DNA of 64,000 nucleotides from Muscardinus avellanarius. Lineage: Eukaryota > Chordata > Mammalia > Rodentia > Gliridae. Positions 34,253 through 46,262 of this stretch are shown piece by piece (the stretch's first letter is position 1; every line of letters begins with the position of its first letter). Both the position numbers and the translations under genes were made by a program. The stretch is from the NCBI GenBank assembly GCA_963383645.1, contig OY726560.1:23972300-24036299 (forward strand). Reading direction: 5' to 3'. The notes beneath the pieces are model-generated. The model searched no databases and was not told where the DNA came from. It saw only the letters and a program-made list of their open reading frames with translations.

Positions 34253-35289
34253 CACATCTCCTCTTTTCCCCAACTGTTCTCATCGTTAGAACCTTCACCG
34301 ACTTGTGATGAAGAACAAGAGTCAGGAGAGAACCTTCAGGTGCCAGGGGATTCTTAGGAATATAACATCTTGGGTTCAAACTGTATGAAAACATATAGAC
34401 TGCCTCGAAATGGATGGCATAGACATAATTTTAGGTAAACTGTATGATGTTGAGGATCCTAAGAAAAGTCATAGTTCTGGAGAATGTTAGAAAAAACCAG
34501 GTAGGGGAGCATTGGATGACTTGCCACCCAAACTAAGCAGCTGCAGCATTTTTCTACTGATTAATGAGCAGGGCAAAAAGACTAAGTATTGTGTTGCTAA
34601 AACACGCACACATGTACACACATACACACACACTAAAAACTGAGCACCATTTGGGTAAATAACTACTTAATTTTCAAAAAACACCCCCCTTCAGTCATGA
34701 TACTGTGCAATTAAATTTCAACAAGTAACTACAAACGTTAATTAACTAAGTTGTGAATTGCAAATTGGCCTAACCTACATAAGCATTATGCACTAAACGG
34801 AATGCCAACTTAATTCTAGTAATCAAGTGAATACTTGAGAGATTTATTGAGTGTTGTCCTCTCCTACATTTTATTAACAGTTTGTGTGAAACTCAGTCAA
34901 ATAAAATGTAGAACTTTCCCCCAAATTATGGGCTACATCCCTAACTGAATTAAAAGAAAATAAATACCAATAAAAAGGTAAACCCTGGGAAATGGTCCAT
35001 GTGTTTCAAGTGTGATTAAATATAGTTTCTTGGTGTATGCTTTGATCATGTATTTTTTTCTTCATGTTCATCTTGGCTTCCATATTTATTATGGAAGCTC
35101 AGAATTGATTCCCAGGATGGTATACTTCGAATGGTGAATCTGAACTTGTCAATAAATCAGAAGATCTTTTTTTTTTCCTGTTAGAACGTAATCTATATAT
35201 TAGTACTTAGGTGTGACTCATTATGATAACACATTTAGGATGGTGTCATGAATATAGCAGGCATTTTATAAATATTCATAAAAAGAAAT
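34253..35289. other. Intergenic, nothing recognised
   Basis: AT-rich, with a short interrupted CA tract at 34603-34632. No gene or named repeat is seen. Confidence 0.35.
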
Positions 35290-35679
35290 TCAGTCCTGTT
35301 TGTTTCTGTCTAAGAATGATTACTCCATGCGTCTACTACTTTCCCCACCTATGCTAAAGCTTATCCCTATTATATCTATGAATCTCTGGAGAGGCCTCAA
35401 AACTCAACATAACTCAAGTGAAATTCATTCTCATCCATCCACCCATCTATGATTCATGTCAGCAACATCTGCTCAGCGATGAGTGCCAGGGATCTTGACA
35501 TCAGTCTTTATCCCTTTCTCTCTTTCAACCCCTCTCTATATTTGCTATAAATGTCCCCACTTCTCCTGCCTGTGGTAATTGACTTAGTTTAGAGTATCAT
35601 ATCTTTGTCATAATGTGCTACTGAATGTTTACTTCTTCCTTCTCACATTATTCTATTTACCCTTCAGCTGTAACTAGTC

Positions 35680-35731
35680 GTCCTTCCTTCTTTCTTTCCT
35701 TCCTTCCTTCCTTCTTTCCTTCCTTCCTTCT
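35680..35731 (+). repeat. (TTCC)n microsatellite
   Basis: Interrupted TTCC/TTTC tandem repeats lead straight into the T-rich tail of the antisense SINE, consistent with expansion from the SINE tail. Confidence 0.9.
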
Positions 35732-35937
35732 TTTTTTTGTGGTATTGGAAATTGAACCCAGGGGCATTCTACCTCTGAAATACACCCTCAGCTCTTTTAC
35801 TTTATTATTTTGAAAGAGGGTCTCACTAGGCTGCGAAAGACCTTGCTAAATTGCTGAGGCTGGTCGCGAACCTGCAATCCTCCTTTCTCAGCCTCAAATG
35901 TACTGGCATTATAAGCATTCACCACCACGCCCAGCTC
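35732..35937 (-). repeat. B1-dID SINE
   Basis: Antisense copy: 'gtggtattggaaattgaacc', 'ttttgaaagagggtctcact', ending 'caccaccacgcccagct'. Confidence 0.9.
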
Positions 35938-36477
35938 CAGGCTTATTTTTCTGAGATAGGATTTTCATTTATTTCCATTATGGTACCTTTGTGAGTATAA
36001 GATGGAGTCTACGCTCCTCAGCATGACAGGTGAGAAACTTCGTGGTCTGCAATAGCCTCTCAGTTCCAACTCATCCTCAGCCACTTTTCCAAACACGTTC
36101 TTCAAGTTCCTTAAAATCTTCCAAACATACCTCCAATATATGCACACATACTGCTTGGTGAGGTTTCCCGGGCTTCCTTCCCTCTTCCTCCCCTTCCCCA
36201 TGCATGAACCTGAGATTGGCACTGATCATTTCCTATATGTACATGGTGTTATTGGAAGTGTTTCATTTATTAGTTCTCCTTCCCCCTTACCACCAACCTG
36301 CCTTAGACCCTATTTTAGCCTGAGGAACAGCCATTCTTTTGCAAGTTTTAGTTCAAATATCACCTTCTTTGAAGATCTTCTTCAGTGCTGTAGGTAGAGA
36401 TAAGTATTATATTTTATCAGCTTTTGAAAATATTGCTCCACATCCTGCATTGTTATTTGTTTTGGTGCATTAATCAT

Positions 36478-37300
36478 CTAATAGAGTGAATATGGTTCTA
36501 AGATGATTTCCAAGGACCCTCACCTCCAGATATTCATGCCTTCGTGTAAGTCCTTCTATTTCCTGTGTGCTGGACTCACTTCCAATGTGTAGGGTATGGC
36601 AGAAGTAATGGGATGTCAGCCAGGCATGGTGGCGCACGCTTGTAATCCCAGCATTAGAGAAACTGAGACAGGAGGATCGCATGTAGTTCACGGCCAGCCT
36701 CAGGTACTTAGCGAGGTCCTTTGCAACTCAGTGAGATCCTGTTTCAAAATAAAGAATAAAATAAAAAATAGAGATGAGGAGTGTAGCTCGGAGGCAGAAT
36801 GCCCCTGGATTCCACCCCTAGTACCACACATACAAAAAAGTAATGGATGACACTTCCAAGCTCTGATATCTAAGTTAGGTGCCCACCCTCCCTTCCTCTC
36901 TCATTGGCTTGCTTTGGGGAAGCCAGCTTCCAGAACGTAAGTTGCCCTGTGGGATGCTCACATTACAAGAAATTGAGGGAGGCCTCTTGCAAAAGACAGG
37001 GGGAAGAGAAAACTTTAACCCAACAGCCCAGAAGGAACATAGACTTGTCTACAACTACATGAGGGAACACAGAAGGGGACACAGAAGAAAATTCTTTCAC
37101 AGCAATATAAAGCCTTTATATCAAGGCATCTACTGTAGGATGCCATCCTTAAACAAGACTTATCTGAGGTGTCCTCCCATCTGCGAGCCAGGCCCTGAAC
37201 CAGGGCAATAATCCAGTAATAAAAAGCTCAAGGCTTCTTGTTCTTTTTCTGGCTATTTTCTCTTCAAAGTTATTTCCTGTCTGCCTATATTTCATGTCCA
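36478..37300 (+). mobile_element. MLT1-type LTR (MaLR), split by a SINE
   Basis: 'taatagagtgaatatggttc', 'tccagatattcatgccttcg' and, after the SINE, 'cacttccaag', 'gaagccagcttccagaacgt', 'gttgccctgtgggatgctca' follow the pattern of MaLR-related LTRs. The right boundary is vague, because sequence past about 37080 no longer matches anything I recall. Confidence 0.45.
36616..36837 (+). repeat. B1-dID SINE with TSD, nested in LTR
   Basis: Flanks 'aagtaatgggatg' (36603-36615) and 'aagtaatggatg' (36838-36849) are a target-site duplication with one indel. The SINE is complete, with 'gccaggcatggtggcgcacg' and 'gagtgtagctcggaggcaga'. Confidence 0.92.
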
Positions 37301-40187
37301 AGTCTCCCCTATCCTAAACAAATCAAAATGAGAGCCCTAAAAGCCTTTCTATCAACCCTGAGATTTTCTCCAATTATGATTCTCTTTCTTTTCAATACAC
37401 AGGACCCTTAGAACAAAGAATGTCAGGATGGCTTGGATGATGTCAAAGAGGGAAGAATGCATGAGACGGAGTCAGAGAAGAGGGCATACAGAACGCCTGC
37501 AGGGCGCTATAGGCCATGATAGCAAACTTGGCTTTATGTCAAGTATAAAATGGTAACTAAACAGCAGTTTTATCCATTAGATACTGTAGGCTTAGTGTCT
37601 AGACAAGTCTACCAGCTTGTCAGTGACTTTTTAAAATGTAGAAAAATATTAGCTTCCAAGTAGGAAAAAACACTGTAAAACTGGAATTAATACAAGTGTA
37701 AAAATTATTATGTTAAGTGTATATTCCAACACATCTCTACTTAAATGTAAACACAATAAGCATAAATTATAAGAAAAAATGATATATCTTTAAAGAAACT
37801 CAAAATGTAAAATTTGTAAGAAATCCTTTCAAAAACTAAAGGGAAATCAGATATAACACGTCTGACGTGGATATAGTTTTATGTGTTCAAAATGATATAG
37901 AATAGTAGACTCTAAACTTTACGATGTTGAGGGACTATGAAATCTCAATACTGCCGTATACCAGCTTGCCAATATCTAAAAAGACAAGAATGAATCAATA
38001 GGCAAATAATTCCCACATATATAACAATCAGTAAAATAATACTGCAATTCTCTAGGAGAGTAAAAAATGCAATATGTAGGATAGTGAATATAAATATTCA
38101 ATATTTATATATATTTTTTCAGGCATCTGTTTTTTCCTATTTCTAAACAAGAAGTATAGAATCAAGACTTTAGCTAAAATATATGTCACTGGTATATAAT
38201 CTTGTTCTTTGAGTAAAGATCAAGTTTATTTTCAATGCCATAACAAAATGTGTCTGGCAGTCCCTAAAACTAGATGCAATAAATATTTACTTGATATTTC
38301 CCTTGACGAGTGTTTGAGAATTTATTTCCTCGCAAACTAGCAGGCTGGGTTACTCTTCGTCTTTGTTAATTTTTATATTATATTGACTAGATGCACAAAA
38401 AATACACAAACTTGTATGCACAAACATGCGTATAAACACACAATTATAAATATCAGGCATCTTATATTTCCAAAGAAAACTGAGGTAAGACTTTTGCTTT
38501 TACTTTATGTTTCCATTATAACCTGGAACCCTGCCATCCACACCAGAATTGGATACCATCTGTGAAATTAATTTGAAATTCACTGTTTAATTTGCCTGCC
38601 TCTAAATCTGCCATGGCATTCCTCCAAATTTATTTTTCCAAGTTTAGACTTTAATTTTATTCTGAGATCTTTCTCCTGAGTATATTTTGGTTGCTTTTAC
38701 TGGAGGACTGTCCATTTTAACCATTAACCACTCATATTTCCCATCTTCCTGGTGTTTGAATTAGTAGATTTTATCTTTATATAGTCAAGAAGAAATGATT
38801 TTTTTAGTTTAACAAAAAATCAAGAAAAGAGTTCCCAAGTCATTTTTTATAAGCCTTTAGTTGCTTTGTTTTAGATTTTTTTTAAATTTGGTATCTTTAA
38901 ATTTGGAAAATTCTAGAAATTTTCACATGATTTGGAAGGTGTACATGGTAGGGAGGAGAAAGGGTGAGGAAGAATTTAGAACAGGTTTCTAAAGCTTTTT
39001 ACCAGAGGAAAACACTTGAAATAATTTATGGGGAATTTCTGCATATAGTCACTATATCCACAGATCAGTATATATTAGTGTGACCAGTGAACTCTAGATA
39101 AAATCATGCAGTAGTACTCTAAGCACTCTTTTAAGTGTAGGTGATGTTTTTCGAAGAACAATTTACTTGGCATACTCACAAGGTAGTCTTTTTGTGGTTT
39201 TTCCCTTCTCACAATTATCTAGTGTTAGCAATGAAGGCAGTGGAAACATCAGTTCTTTCGGTTTTTAAATTTCTGCTTCATTTTAAATTCCTGCTTATTT
39301 AACCTCATCCAAGGAGACTTGAAAATATCATTAATTTCTACCTTATGCTTTCTAAGGAGCTATTTAATGTGATAGAGGACATAGAGAGGAATATCTTTAC
39401 TCTCTAATTGAAACAAAAACAAAAAAAATTTTGTTGTCAATCTTTCTCAAATAATAATAATATTTAAAATAATGAGATAAACAAGCTCAGCTTACCTTTC
39501 TTGAGATTATCATCTTCATTTCATTTTATATACCTTTATTGGTGCATTGAGTTCTCACATTATAATATAGTTTAGAGTGATAGTGACATACATGTGCACA
39601 CAGCACTTGGTGAGCTCTTCTCCATCCCCAGCTCTTCATTTCTTTTAATAGATTTTAGGCAAGAATGGTAAATATCTGTTAATTAACTGACTTAGGCAAG
39701 AAGGAAGTTTAATTTTACTAAAGATAGGCTTCCTCTGTTTAAGTAAAATTCACAAATACATTTTAATAAATGCAATTTACAATATGAGAATTATGAACCA
39801 TGTCATTGATGCATTGATTTGTTGGCGTGAAAGTGCATGGGCACTACAAATGTCCATGCATTTTATTTACTCGAATATCACATGATGACATTACTGGGTT
39901 CTTACCAATTGTGTTACTTTTACTTCTCTGGGAAACTCCTGAACCCTTTCCCTGAATGCTATTATTAATTATTTAATAAAATAGTTACTTGTTTTGAAAT
40001 ACCAATAGCCCATTGAAATAATCACTTTTTTTCTTGTTATATGAAAGTGATTTATAGCTATGTCTTTTCAATTTTGTTGTAATTCGAAGTTGTTTGTCAC
40101 AGATAATGCACAAAATGTTGGATGATTTGTATTACCAGCCATTAAAATAATTGATAAGGAGATTCCACTGGAGTGCCCACTTGTGGT
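37301..40187. other. AT-rich intergenic stretch; one L1 3' end
   Basis: No gene is seen. About 39530-39645 is an antisense L1 terminus ('tacctttattggtgcattga', then 'gacatacatgtgcacac'). The remainder is AT-rich, repeat-poor DNA without recognisable coding sequence. Confidence 0.4.
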
Positions 40188-40266
40188 GTGTGTATTTGTG
40201 TGCGTGCGTGCGTGTGTGCGTGCGTGCGTGCGTGCGTGCGTGTGTGTGTGTTTGTGTGTGTGTGTC
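40188..40266 (+). repeat. (TG)n / (TGCG)n compound microsatellite
   Basis: Alternating TG and TGCG units run for about 80 bp ('gtgcgtgcgtgcgtgcgtgc'). The CpG-bearing TGCG units are unusual for a rodent TG tract. Confidence 0.95.
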
Positions 40267-40384
40267 TTTTTCACCAGTGCAGTGAAATGACTCAAAAGAT
40301 GGTATTTTTTTCTCAATAGAAATATCCGACTTGTTAGTGTGCCAGGATCCAGAAACTTTCTATCTTCTGTTTTATACCTGCCTT

Positions 40385-40754
40385 TAAAACTCACTACTTT
40401 GCGTTGAATCTGTATGTTGCTTTTGGTAGTATGGCCATTTTGAAAATATTTATTCTGCCTAACCAACAAATGTGAAGTCTTTCTGTCTTCTAAAGTCTTC
40501 CAACTTCTTTTTTTAGTGTTCTGTACTTTTCATTGTAGAGGTCTTTTACCTCCTTGGTTAGATTTATTCCTAAGTATTTTATTTATTGAGGCTATTGTGT
40601 ATGGAATTATTTTCCATATTCTTTTTAGAAAGATCATGTTTGGTATATAGAAAAGCCACTGATTTTTGTAAGTTGATTTTGTATCTTGCTGCTTTGATGA
40701 ATTTGTATATCAGCTGTAGAAGGCTTCTGTTTGAGTTTTTTGGATACTCTAAGC
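40385..40754 (-). mobile_element. L1 ORF2 segment, inverted 5' part
   Basis: On the plus strand this is the complement of L1 ORF2: 'tttggtagtatggccatttt', 'ttcattgtagaggtctttta', 'cctaagtattttatttattg', 'cttgctgctttgatgaattt'. It abuts the plus-sense L1 body at about 40755. This is the arrangement produced by twin priming, where the 5' part of the copy is inverted. Confidence 0.85.
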
Positions 40755-41692
40755 ACAGGATCATATGAAAACAGAAGGATAGAAGAAACAATCGTAAAAT
40801 TCATATAGAAAAACAAAATACCCAGAATAGCCAGATTTTGGGTAATAAGAACCATGCTGGAGGCCTCACAATGTATGGTTTTATTATACTGCAGAGCTAT
40901 AGTAACAAAACAGCATGAAACTGACACAAAAACAGATACATAGTGCAATGGGATTGAATAGAAGAAACAGAAACAAATCCTCACATAGCCAGTTGATGTT
41001 TTGACAAAGGAGCTAAAAGTATACACTGGAGAAAAGATAGCTTTTTTAACAAATGGTGCCTGGAAAACTAGATATCCATATTTAGAAGAATAAAATTAGA
41101 CCCCACCCTGCATAAGAGTGAGCTCAAAATGGATCAAAGACCTAAAAATTAGGCAAGGAGTTTTTTAATTACTAGAAAAAAACAAAAGGCCAACTCTTCA
41201 ACATATAGTCACTGGTAAATAATTCCTTGATATGACTGCATAACTCCAGGAAATAAAACCAAGTTTCAATAAATGGGATAGCATCAAATTAAAAGTTTCT
41301 GTACAGCAAAGGAAGAGAGAGTCTACAGAATGGGAGTAAATTTTTTTGCCAGCTACTTCTCTGATAGAGGACTAATATCTATAGTGTACAAAGAGCTTAA
41401 AAAAACTGAACACCCCCCCCCAAAAAAAAAGACCAAATAAAAATGGTCAGTAGAACTGAATAGATACTTCTCAAAAAAAGAAATACAGCCAATAAACACA
41501 TGAAAAATATTCAACATCATCAATGCAAGTTAAAACTACATAGACATTCCGTTTGACTTCAGTTAGAATGTCAACTATCAGGAATTAAAACAGTAATGCT
41601 GGAGAGGATGCGGAAACTTTTGTGAGATTATAAATTAGTATAACCACTATGGAGGTCAGTATGAAGGTTCTTCAAAAAGTGAGGGTTGGGGT

Positions 41693-41896
41693 GCCGGGCG
41701 TGGCTGCGCATGCTTGTAATCCCCGCGCTTGGGAGGTGGAGACAGGAGACAGGAGGATCGCGTAGGTTGGAAGCCAGCCTTGCTGGCTTAAGAGACCCTG
41801 TGTCCAAATAAATATAAAACAGGTCTGGGAGTGCAGCCTGGAGTGGAGGTAGAAGGGTTCCATCCCCAGTACCACCAAAAAAAAAAAAAAAAAAAT
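41693..41896 (+). repeat. Derived B1-dID SINE nested in L1
   Basis: It has the derived marks 'aatccccgcgcttgggaggt', 'cttgctggcttaagagaccc', 'ggtctgggagtgcagcctgg'. The A tail is about 20 bases. Flanks 'gtgagggttggg' and 'atgagggatggg' look like a decayed target-site duplication, and L1 sequence resumes on the other side. Confidence 0.92.
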
Positions 41897-42408
41897 GAGG
41901 GATGGGACCACTGTATGATCCAGATACTGTACTTCTTGTTATCTTCCCAAAAGAAGTAAAGTCAGAATACTGTAGTGATACATGGATACCCACGATTATA
42001 GCAGCACAATTCACAATAGTCAAATTATGGAACCAATCTAGGTGTTTGTCAATAGATGAATGAACAATAAAAATAAATGCTGTATGTACACACAAAAAAG
42101 TTCTACCCAGCCATAAACAAGAACAAAATTATATCATTTGCCAGAAAATGGGTGGAACTAGACAATATTATGCTAAGTGATAGAAGCCAGTTTCAGAACG
42201 TCCAGGGTCATGTATTTTCTCTCATGTGGAAGGTAGAGTGAAAATGTACTTCAGATAAAAGAGAAGAAAGACCAGTAGAATAGTGAGAGCAGCTTGGAGG
42301 AGGGAGGGAGAAGGAAACCAAAGAAAGCTTGGTGAAGAAAGTGGCTGAAGGGGATCTCTCTGTCTGTTGTACCTAGCTTCTCTCATGAAAATAGACCAGG
42401 GACAGATG

Positions 42409-42501
42409 AACCAAGCTCTAAATTTCTTGGCAGTTTCTGTACTGTGTATTCACTTGATGAAGGAAATGCTATGCCCATATATGAAGGCTTCACTAGAAAT
42501 A
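42409..42501 (+). repeat. 93-bp near-identical repeat, copy 1
   Basis: This segment recurs at 43008-43100 in the same orientation, 599 bp away, with only two substitutions visible by eye (gcccat/gtccat and ggcttc/ggcatc). Copy 1 sits inside the L1 3' UTR region. The flanks differ. Confidence 0.9.
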
Positions 42502-42693
42502 TTATTAACACATACAGGGAAGAGTGAGGAGTGTGGTGAAATCCAGAGCGAAATACAAAAAGTGATATGTGCATGTATGGTTGTACCACTCTGAACCTCA
42601 CTGTGATGTATATTTCTGATGCATAAATAAGAGTACGTTAAAAACTCTCCATGTTGTATCATATATATTCACATGTATTTTTTCTTCTTTTTG

Positions 42694-42698
42694 TATTA

Positions 42699-42737
<39 letters not shown>
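42694..42737 (+). repeat. (ATT)n microsatellite
   Basis: About a dozen ATT units lie just downstream of the L1 end. Confidence 0.95.
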
Positions 42738-42739
<2 letters not shown>

Positions 42740-43007
42740 CAGTTATTTAGAACAAACACCTTTTCTTAATCAGTTGATGGTATCTGATGTTAGGTTGAGA
42801 GAGATAAGCTAACACTGTCAGTCTCCTGCTTACCAATTATCCATGACTTTCTTTATTCCAGCTTAAAAACTGAAAATTAACTTTTGCCAGTGAACATAGC
42901 CCATCATGCAGAACTGCAAGGTTTCCATCAATTTAACCAACAGGCTGCTTAGTTATTGCTTACTGCTGCAAGTTCTAGCCTTACATACACATTTTCTTTT
43001 GCAAACA

Positions 43008-43100
43008 AACCAAGCTCTAAATTTCTTGGCAGTTTCTGTACTGTGTATTCACTTGATGAAGGAAATGCTATGTCCATATATGAAGGCATCACTAGAAATA
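43008..43100 (+). repeat. 93-bp near-identical repeat, copy 2
   Basis: Partner of 42409-42501. The frame through it stays open for 87 codons, which is shared with copy 1 and gives the same peptide there, but I see no homology for it and no exon signals. Confidence 0.9.
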
Positions 43101-46089
43101 GGGGCATCTACTGAATACAAAGTACAACAACTATCAAGAGATTTAGTACGTGGTACATCTACATTCTGAGACCCATTTCATAGGGGGCTTCTTGAAGAGA
43201 AATACTATACACACCATAAGGATCCTCTCACTCCTCCAACAGAGCCAGTAGTTTACTCGAGTGGCTGCATGCTGGTGAAAGAGTAATGTTTAGAGGCTGA
43301 TTGAACACAGGGTCTGATACCTAGAGACCTGAATCATCTTTTTATTAAAGTGGCTTACAAAGGAGGGCAATTAAAAAAATTCTGGCTAAATTCTAACTAT
43401 GGTGATCCATTGAATCTGAAGATACATCCCATAGTAATTCCAAACTTCTCAGTGTGTAATCCTAGTTGGCATATGTGACTTACAGAGTAACTCCTGCATT
43501 GTTACATCCTGGTGTTAATGGATAACCACTAACGTTTTAAGAATTGGGAAAGCCAGGTAGAAGCTTCTGGAATTGCCTTCTTATGCCTTGGCCAGGACCA
43601 TTAATCAAAGACAGTATGACATCCTGGAGTGTGATGTTGTAGATATTAATCTTAAAAGTTTAAAGAATTCATTGGTGGTGGTCCTTTAGCCTAATTCCAT
43701 TCATTCCATTTGCCCTGTGCAGAAAAGAAATGGATCACAAATCAACCTAGTTGGACCACAGAACATAGCTGTGGTTTCAATGCTAAAAAAGACTAGTAAT
43801 GATTCAGATATGATACGGGTCCATTGATTGGGTGGATATATTTTCTCCTTAAATCAGGAAGGATAATCAGAAATCAGGCTCCTTTCACATGGCATAAATA
43901 ACCCCATTTTTATTTACCATTTTTCCCCAAGACAGAACTTTCTCATTCTCTGTTTAGTTAAAAAAAAAAAAAAGAAGTTGTGAAGCACATGGACATCTTG
44001 CAGAACACCATGTTGATCACTTACACAATGGAGTAATCAGGCAGAAAGAGCAAGAGATCAACACAGCAGACACAGCGTAACGGCACAAGCCCTCCAGAGG
44101 GGCTTTAAAGGCTGAGGAATTTTCCATTTACTCAAAATTTTAGGGGTTGAGCACTTAAGGGTGTGCTGGGCCATCTCCTCGCAAATATGTTGTTCCTCTT
44201 GCATCTCCCATAAGAAGACCTCAACATGTCTGCTTGGCCAGTTTAGGGGCTGGAGTCAACACGATCTACTCCTCACAGTGCTGCCCTGGCTTTTTCAGCA
44301 GGTGAGGGCTCCTCACATGATGTTCTGAGCAACCACTAGAGGAGCAGAGGGCTCTGTGGCAGGTCCAGGTGGCTGGGGCTGAGAGCACATGAGATCAAGA
44401 GTGAGGCGGGGCAGAGGCAGGGGACTGCACTGCACAGTCAGAGGGAGATGGACTTCTGTGCTCACTGCAAGGATATGTTCATCCTCTTGTAGGCCATAGA
44501 GAGCCACCTAATTTTGTTTTTTTTTTAAAAATGATTTAGCTTTTTATAGAAATTTTGATATGATCCATGTGCAGGATAGATGAAAGGATCAAGAGGACAT
44601 TTTAGCCTTTGGTATTTTATCATTCCTCTTCCTTCTCACCTTAAACATCCCCATCCAAAATACTGACCTAAAAGAAGGCTGGAAAAAAGGGGAAAGAGGG
44701 AGAGGTGGTACCCACGACACATTCTGATCCCTTGTTGTGTTCCTGTTTGATGCAGAGCTGATTTCACGCCTCTCCCTGGGCACCTGGTGGTTTGCTACGG
44801 AGTGGCTGTTTCATTCCCTCCTCCAGAAGACTACGAAAGTCATTTCTATCAATGTTTTCATTACTACACAGGCCCACTACAACCAAATTGCATGTCTTGG
44901 GGAATTCATTACAACAAACTTTTACCTGTATATTGTTAAGTGCTACATTGCCTGTAAAGAACTCTTGCGTTCCTTGGAGAATAATGTTATTTATTCTTTG
45001 TAAGTATTTTAGAATCTTTTAGAAGTATTTGAATTTCGACAGACTAAAATATTTTCTAACAGGGAAAGCAGTGGAAATGGTTGTAGACATATCTTGAAAA
45101 TTCAGGTAGGTGACAGTACTTATACTTGGAATAATTCTAACAAAGCAAAGGAGGTCTTTTAATATAAAAGTTTGCTTGCAAGATCAGGATAATCGAACTG
45201 ATTCTTTATTTCAGTTGCAATAATAAATATTTGCAGAATTAATATGTTAGTCACATAATTTGCTTTAGAAAACAGTAATAGAGTTTGCTAAATCAACCTT
45301 AATTGAGGCCAAAAAGATAAAATTACATTTTGTTCTATAACATATAAATAGAGACATATAGGCAGCTGTATAGGTTAATGCTGCTTATATTTTTCTCATT
45401 GTAGGTGATTAAAACCAGGAAATTCAATCTCTTCTCAAAGTAAGGCCACTTAGCTCTTGAATAAGAGCTCCCTCCACTGGAGTCTGAGCTTTAATTCATT
45501 TACTTCCTATTTACCTTCTTTCAGGAAGCTCCCCTTTCTGGGTCCTACCTAGTGTGGAGATTAAATCAACAGCACATTGAATAATGTCCTTCAGGAAAAA
45601 TACAAGTAAGCCCATTTATCAACTCAAAGAGGCTGAACTGGAGAGAAAAAAGAAAAACTCGTACAACTCCTCTTGTCATTCCTGAATCACATCGGCCGTG
45701 CAGAATATGTTCCTGGAAGCTTAGAGCATAAACTGACTGTAATCACATGCCTCCAAGGTCTCGGCCCAGTTTTTCATCAAATGCACATTTTGATGAATTA
45801 TTGCTTTCAAGGGAAAGTTGAAAATTTACACCTCAAAAACTCTACCACAGGGTCGCTTTGCTTTCTTGAAGAAGTTCACAGATTTGGCCTGTCGTTTTTA
45901 AAAAACAAAAACTTGGGAGATTTAATATTGTTTTAGGGCATTTGGGCTTATCAAATATTCTGGTTTATCCAGAGTGACCCCCTTTTTTAAAAAATCATAC
46001 TTAGATTGCCTATTTTCAAGGAATTGCAATAAAATAAGGCCAGATAATTAACAGAAATGATATAGGTCATGTTCAACCATTCTTGTGAG
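43101..46089. other. Repeat-poor intergenic stretch, no gene seen
   Basis: No SINE or clear LINE is present. Part of 43180-43900 might be very old retroelement internal sequence, but I cannot name it. Segment 45400-45950 is unbroken by repeats and is a candidate conserved non-coding region, untested. Confidence 0.4.
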
Positions 46090-46262
46090 GTCTAGAGTTC
46101 ACCATTATGAATATTCATTACTAGCTGTGCAACCTTTATTAAGTTATATAAGCCTTTGGGAAACATTTCTTTACCTAAAAATGAGCCGATTAACACTTTA
46201 GCTACCTGAAATGGTTGTCTCAAAATGAAATAATATGAAAGTACTTTTCAAACTATGTAACT
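46090..46262 (+). repeat. MIR-like fragment
   Basis: 'actagctgtgcaacctttat', 'cctaaaaatgagccgattaa', and 'aatatgaaagtacttttcaa' follow the MIR order. Confidence 0.65.

Larger units (their letters stand above)
35290..36420 (+). mobile_element. L2 LINE, 3' half, split by microsatellite and SINE
   Basis: Decayed L2 sequence runs on the plus strand: 'cctcaaaactcaacataact', 'catccacccatctatgattc', then after the SINE 'cagttccaactcatcctcag' and 'caaatatcaccttctttgaa'. The last matches the L2 region just before its 3' end. The two parts probably belong to one element. Confidence 0.55.
40755..42640 (+). mobile_element. L1 LINE, ORF2 3' half and 3' UTR
   Basis: Plus-sense ORF2 is easy to follow: 'aaaacaaaatacccagaata', 'gaaccatgctggaggcctca', 'cacaaaaacagatacatagt', 'gcatcaaattaaaagtttct', 'gccagctacttctctgatag', 'ctatggaggtcagtatgaag', and then 'ttctctcatgtggaaggtag'. 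A purine-rich 3' UTR (42270-42350) follows, with the end near 42640. Several frames are broken, so the copy is inactive. A derived SINE is inserted at 41693-41896. Confidence 0.9.

Noticed and set aside
40068..40469. 133-codon frame with a His/Thr/Ala/Arg repeat
   Set aside because: The repeat is the translation of the TG/TGCG microsatellite.
41628..42095. 155-codon open frame on the minus strand
   Set aside because: It runs through antisense L1 and SINE sequence, so it is a repeat artefact.
42906..43169. 87-codon frame sharing a peptide with 42367-42594
   Set aside because: The shared peptide comes from the 93-bp DNA duplication. No codon-level constraint can be shown and no homology is known.
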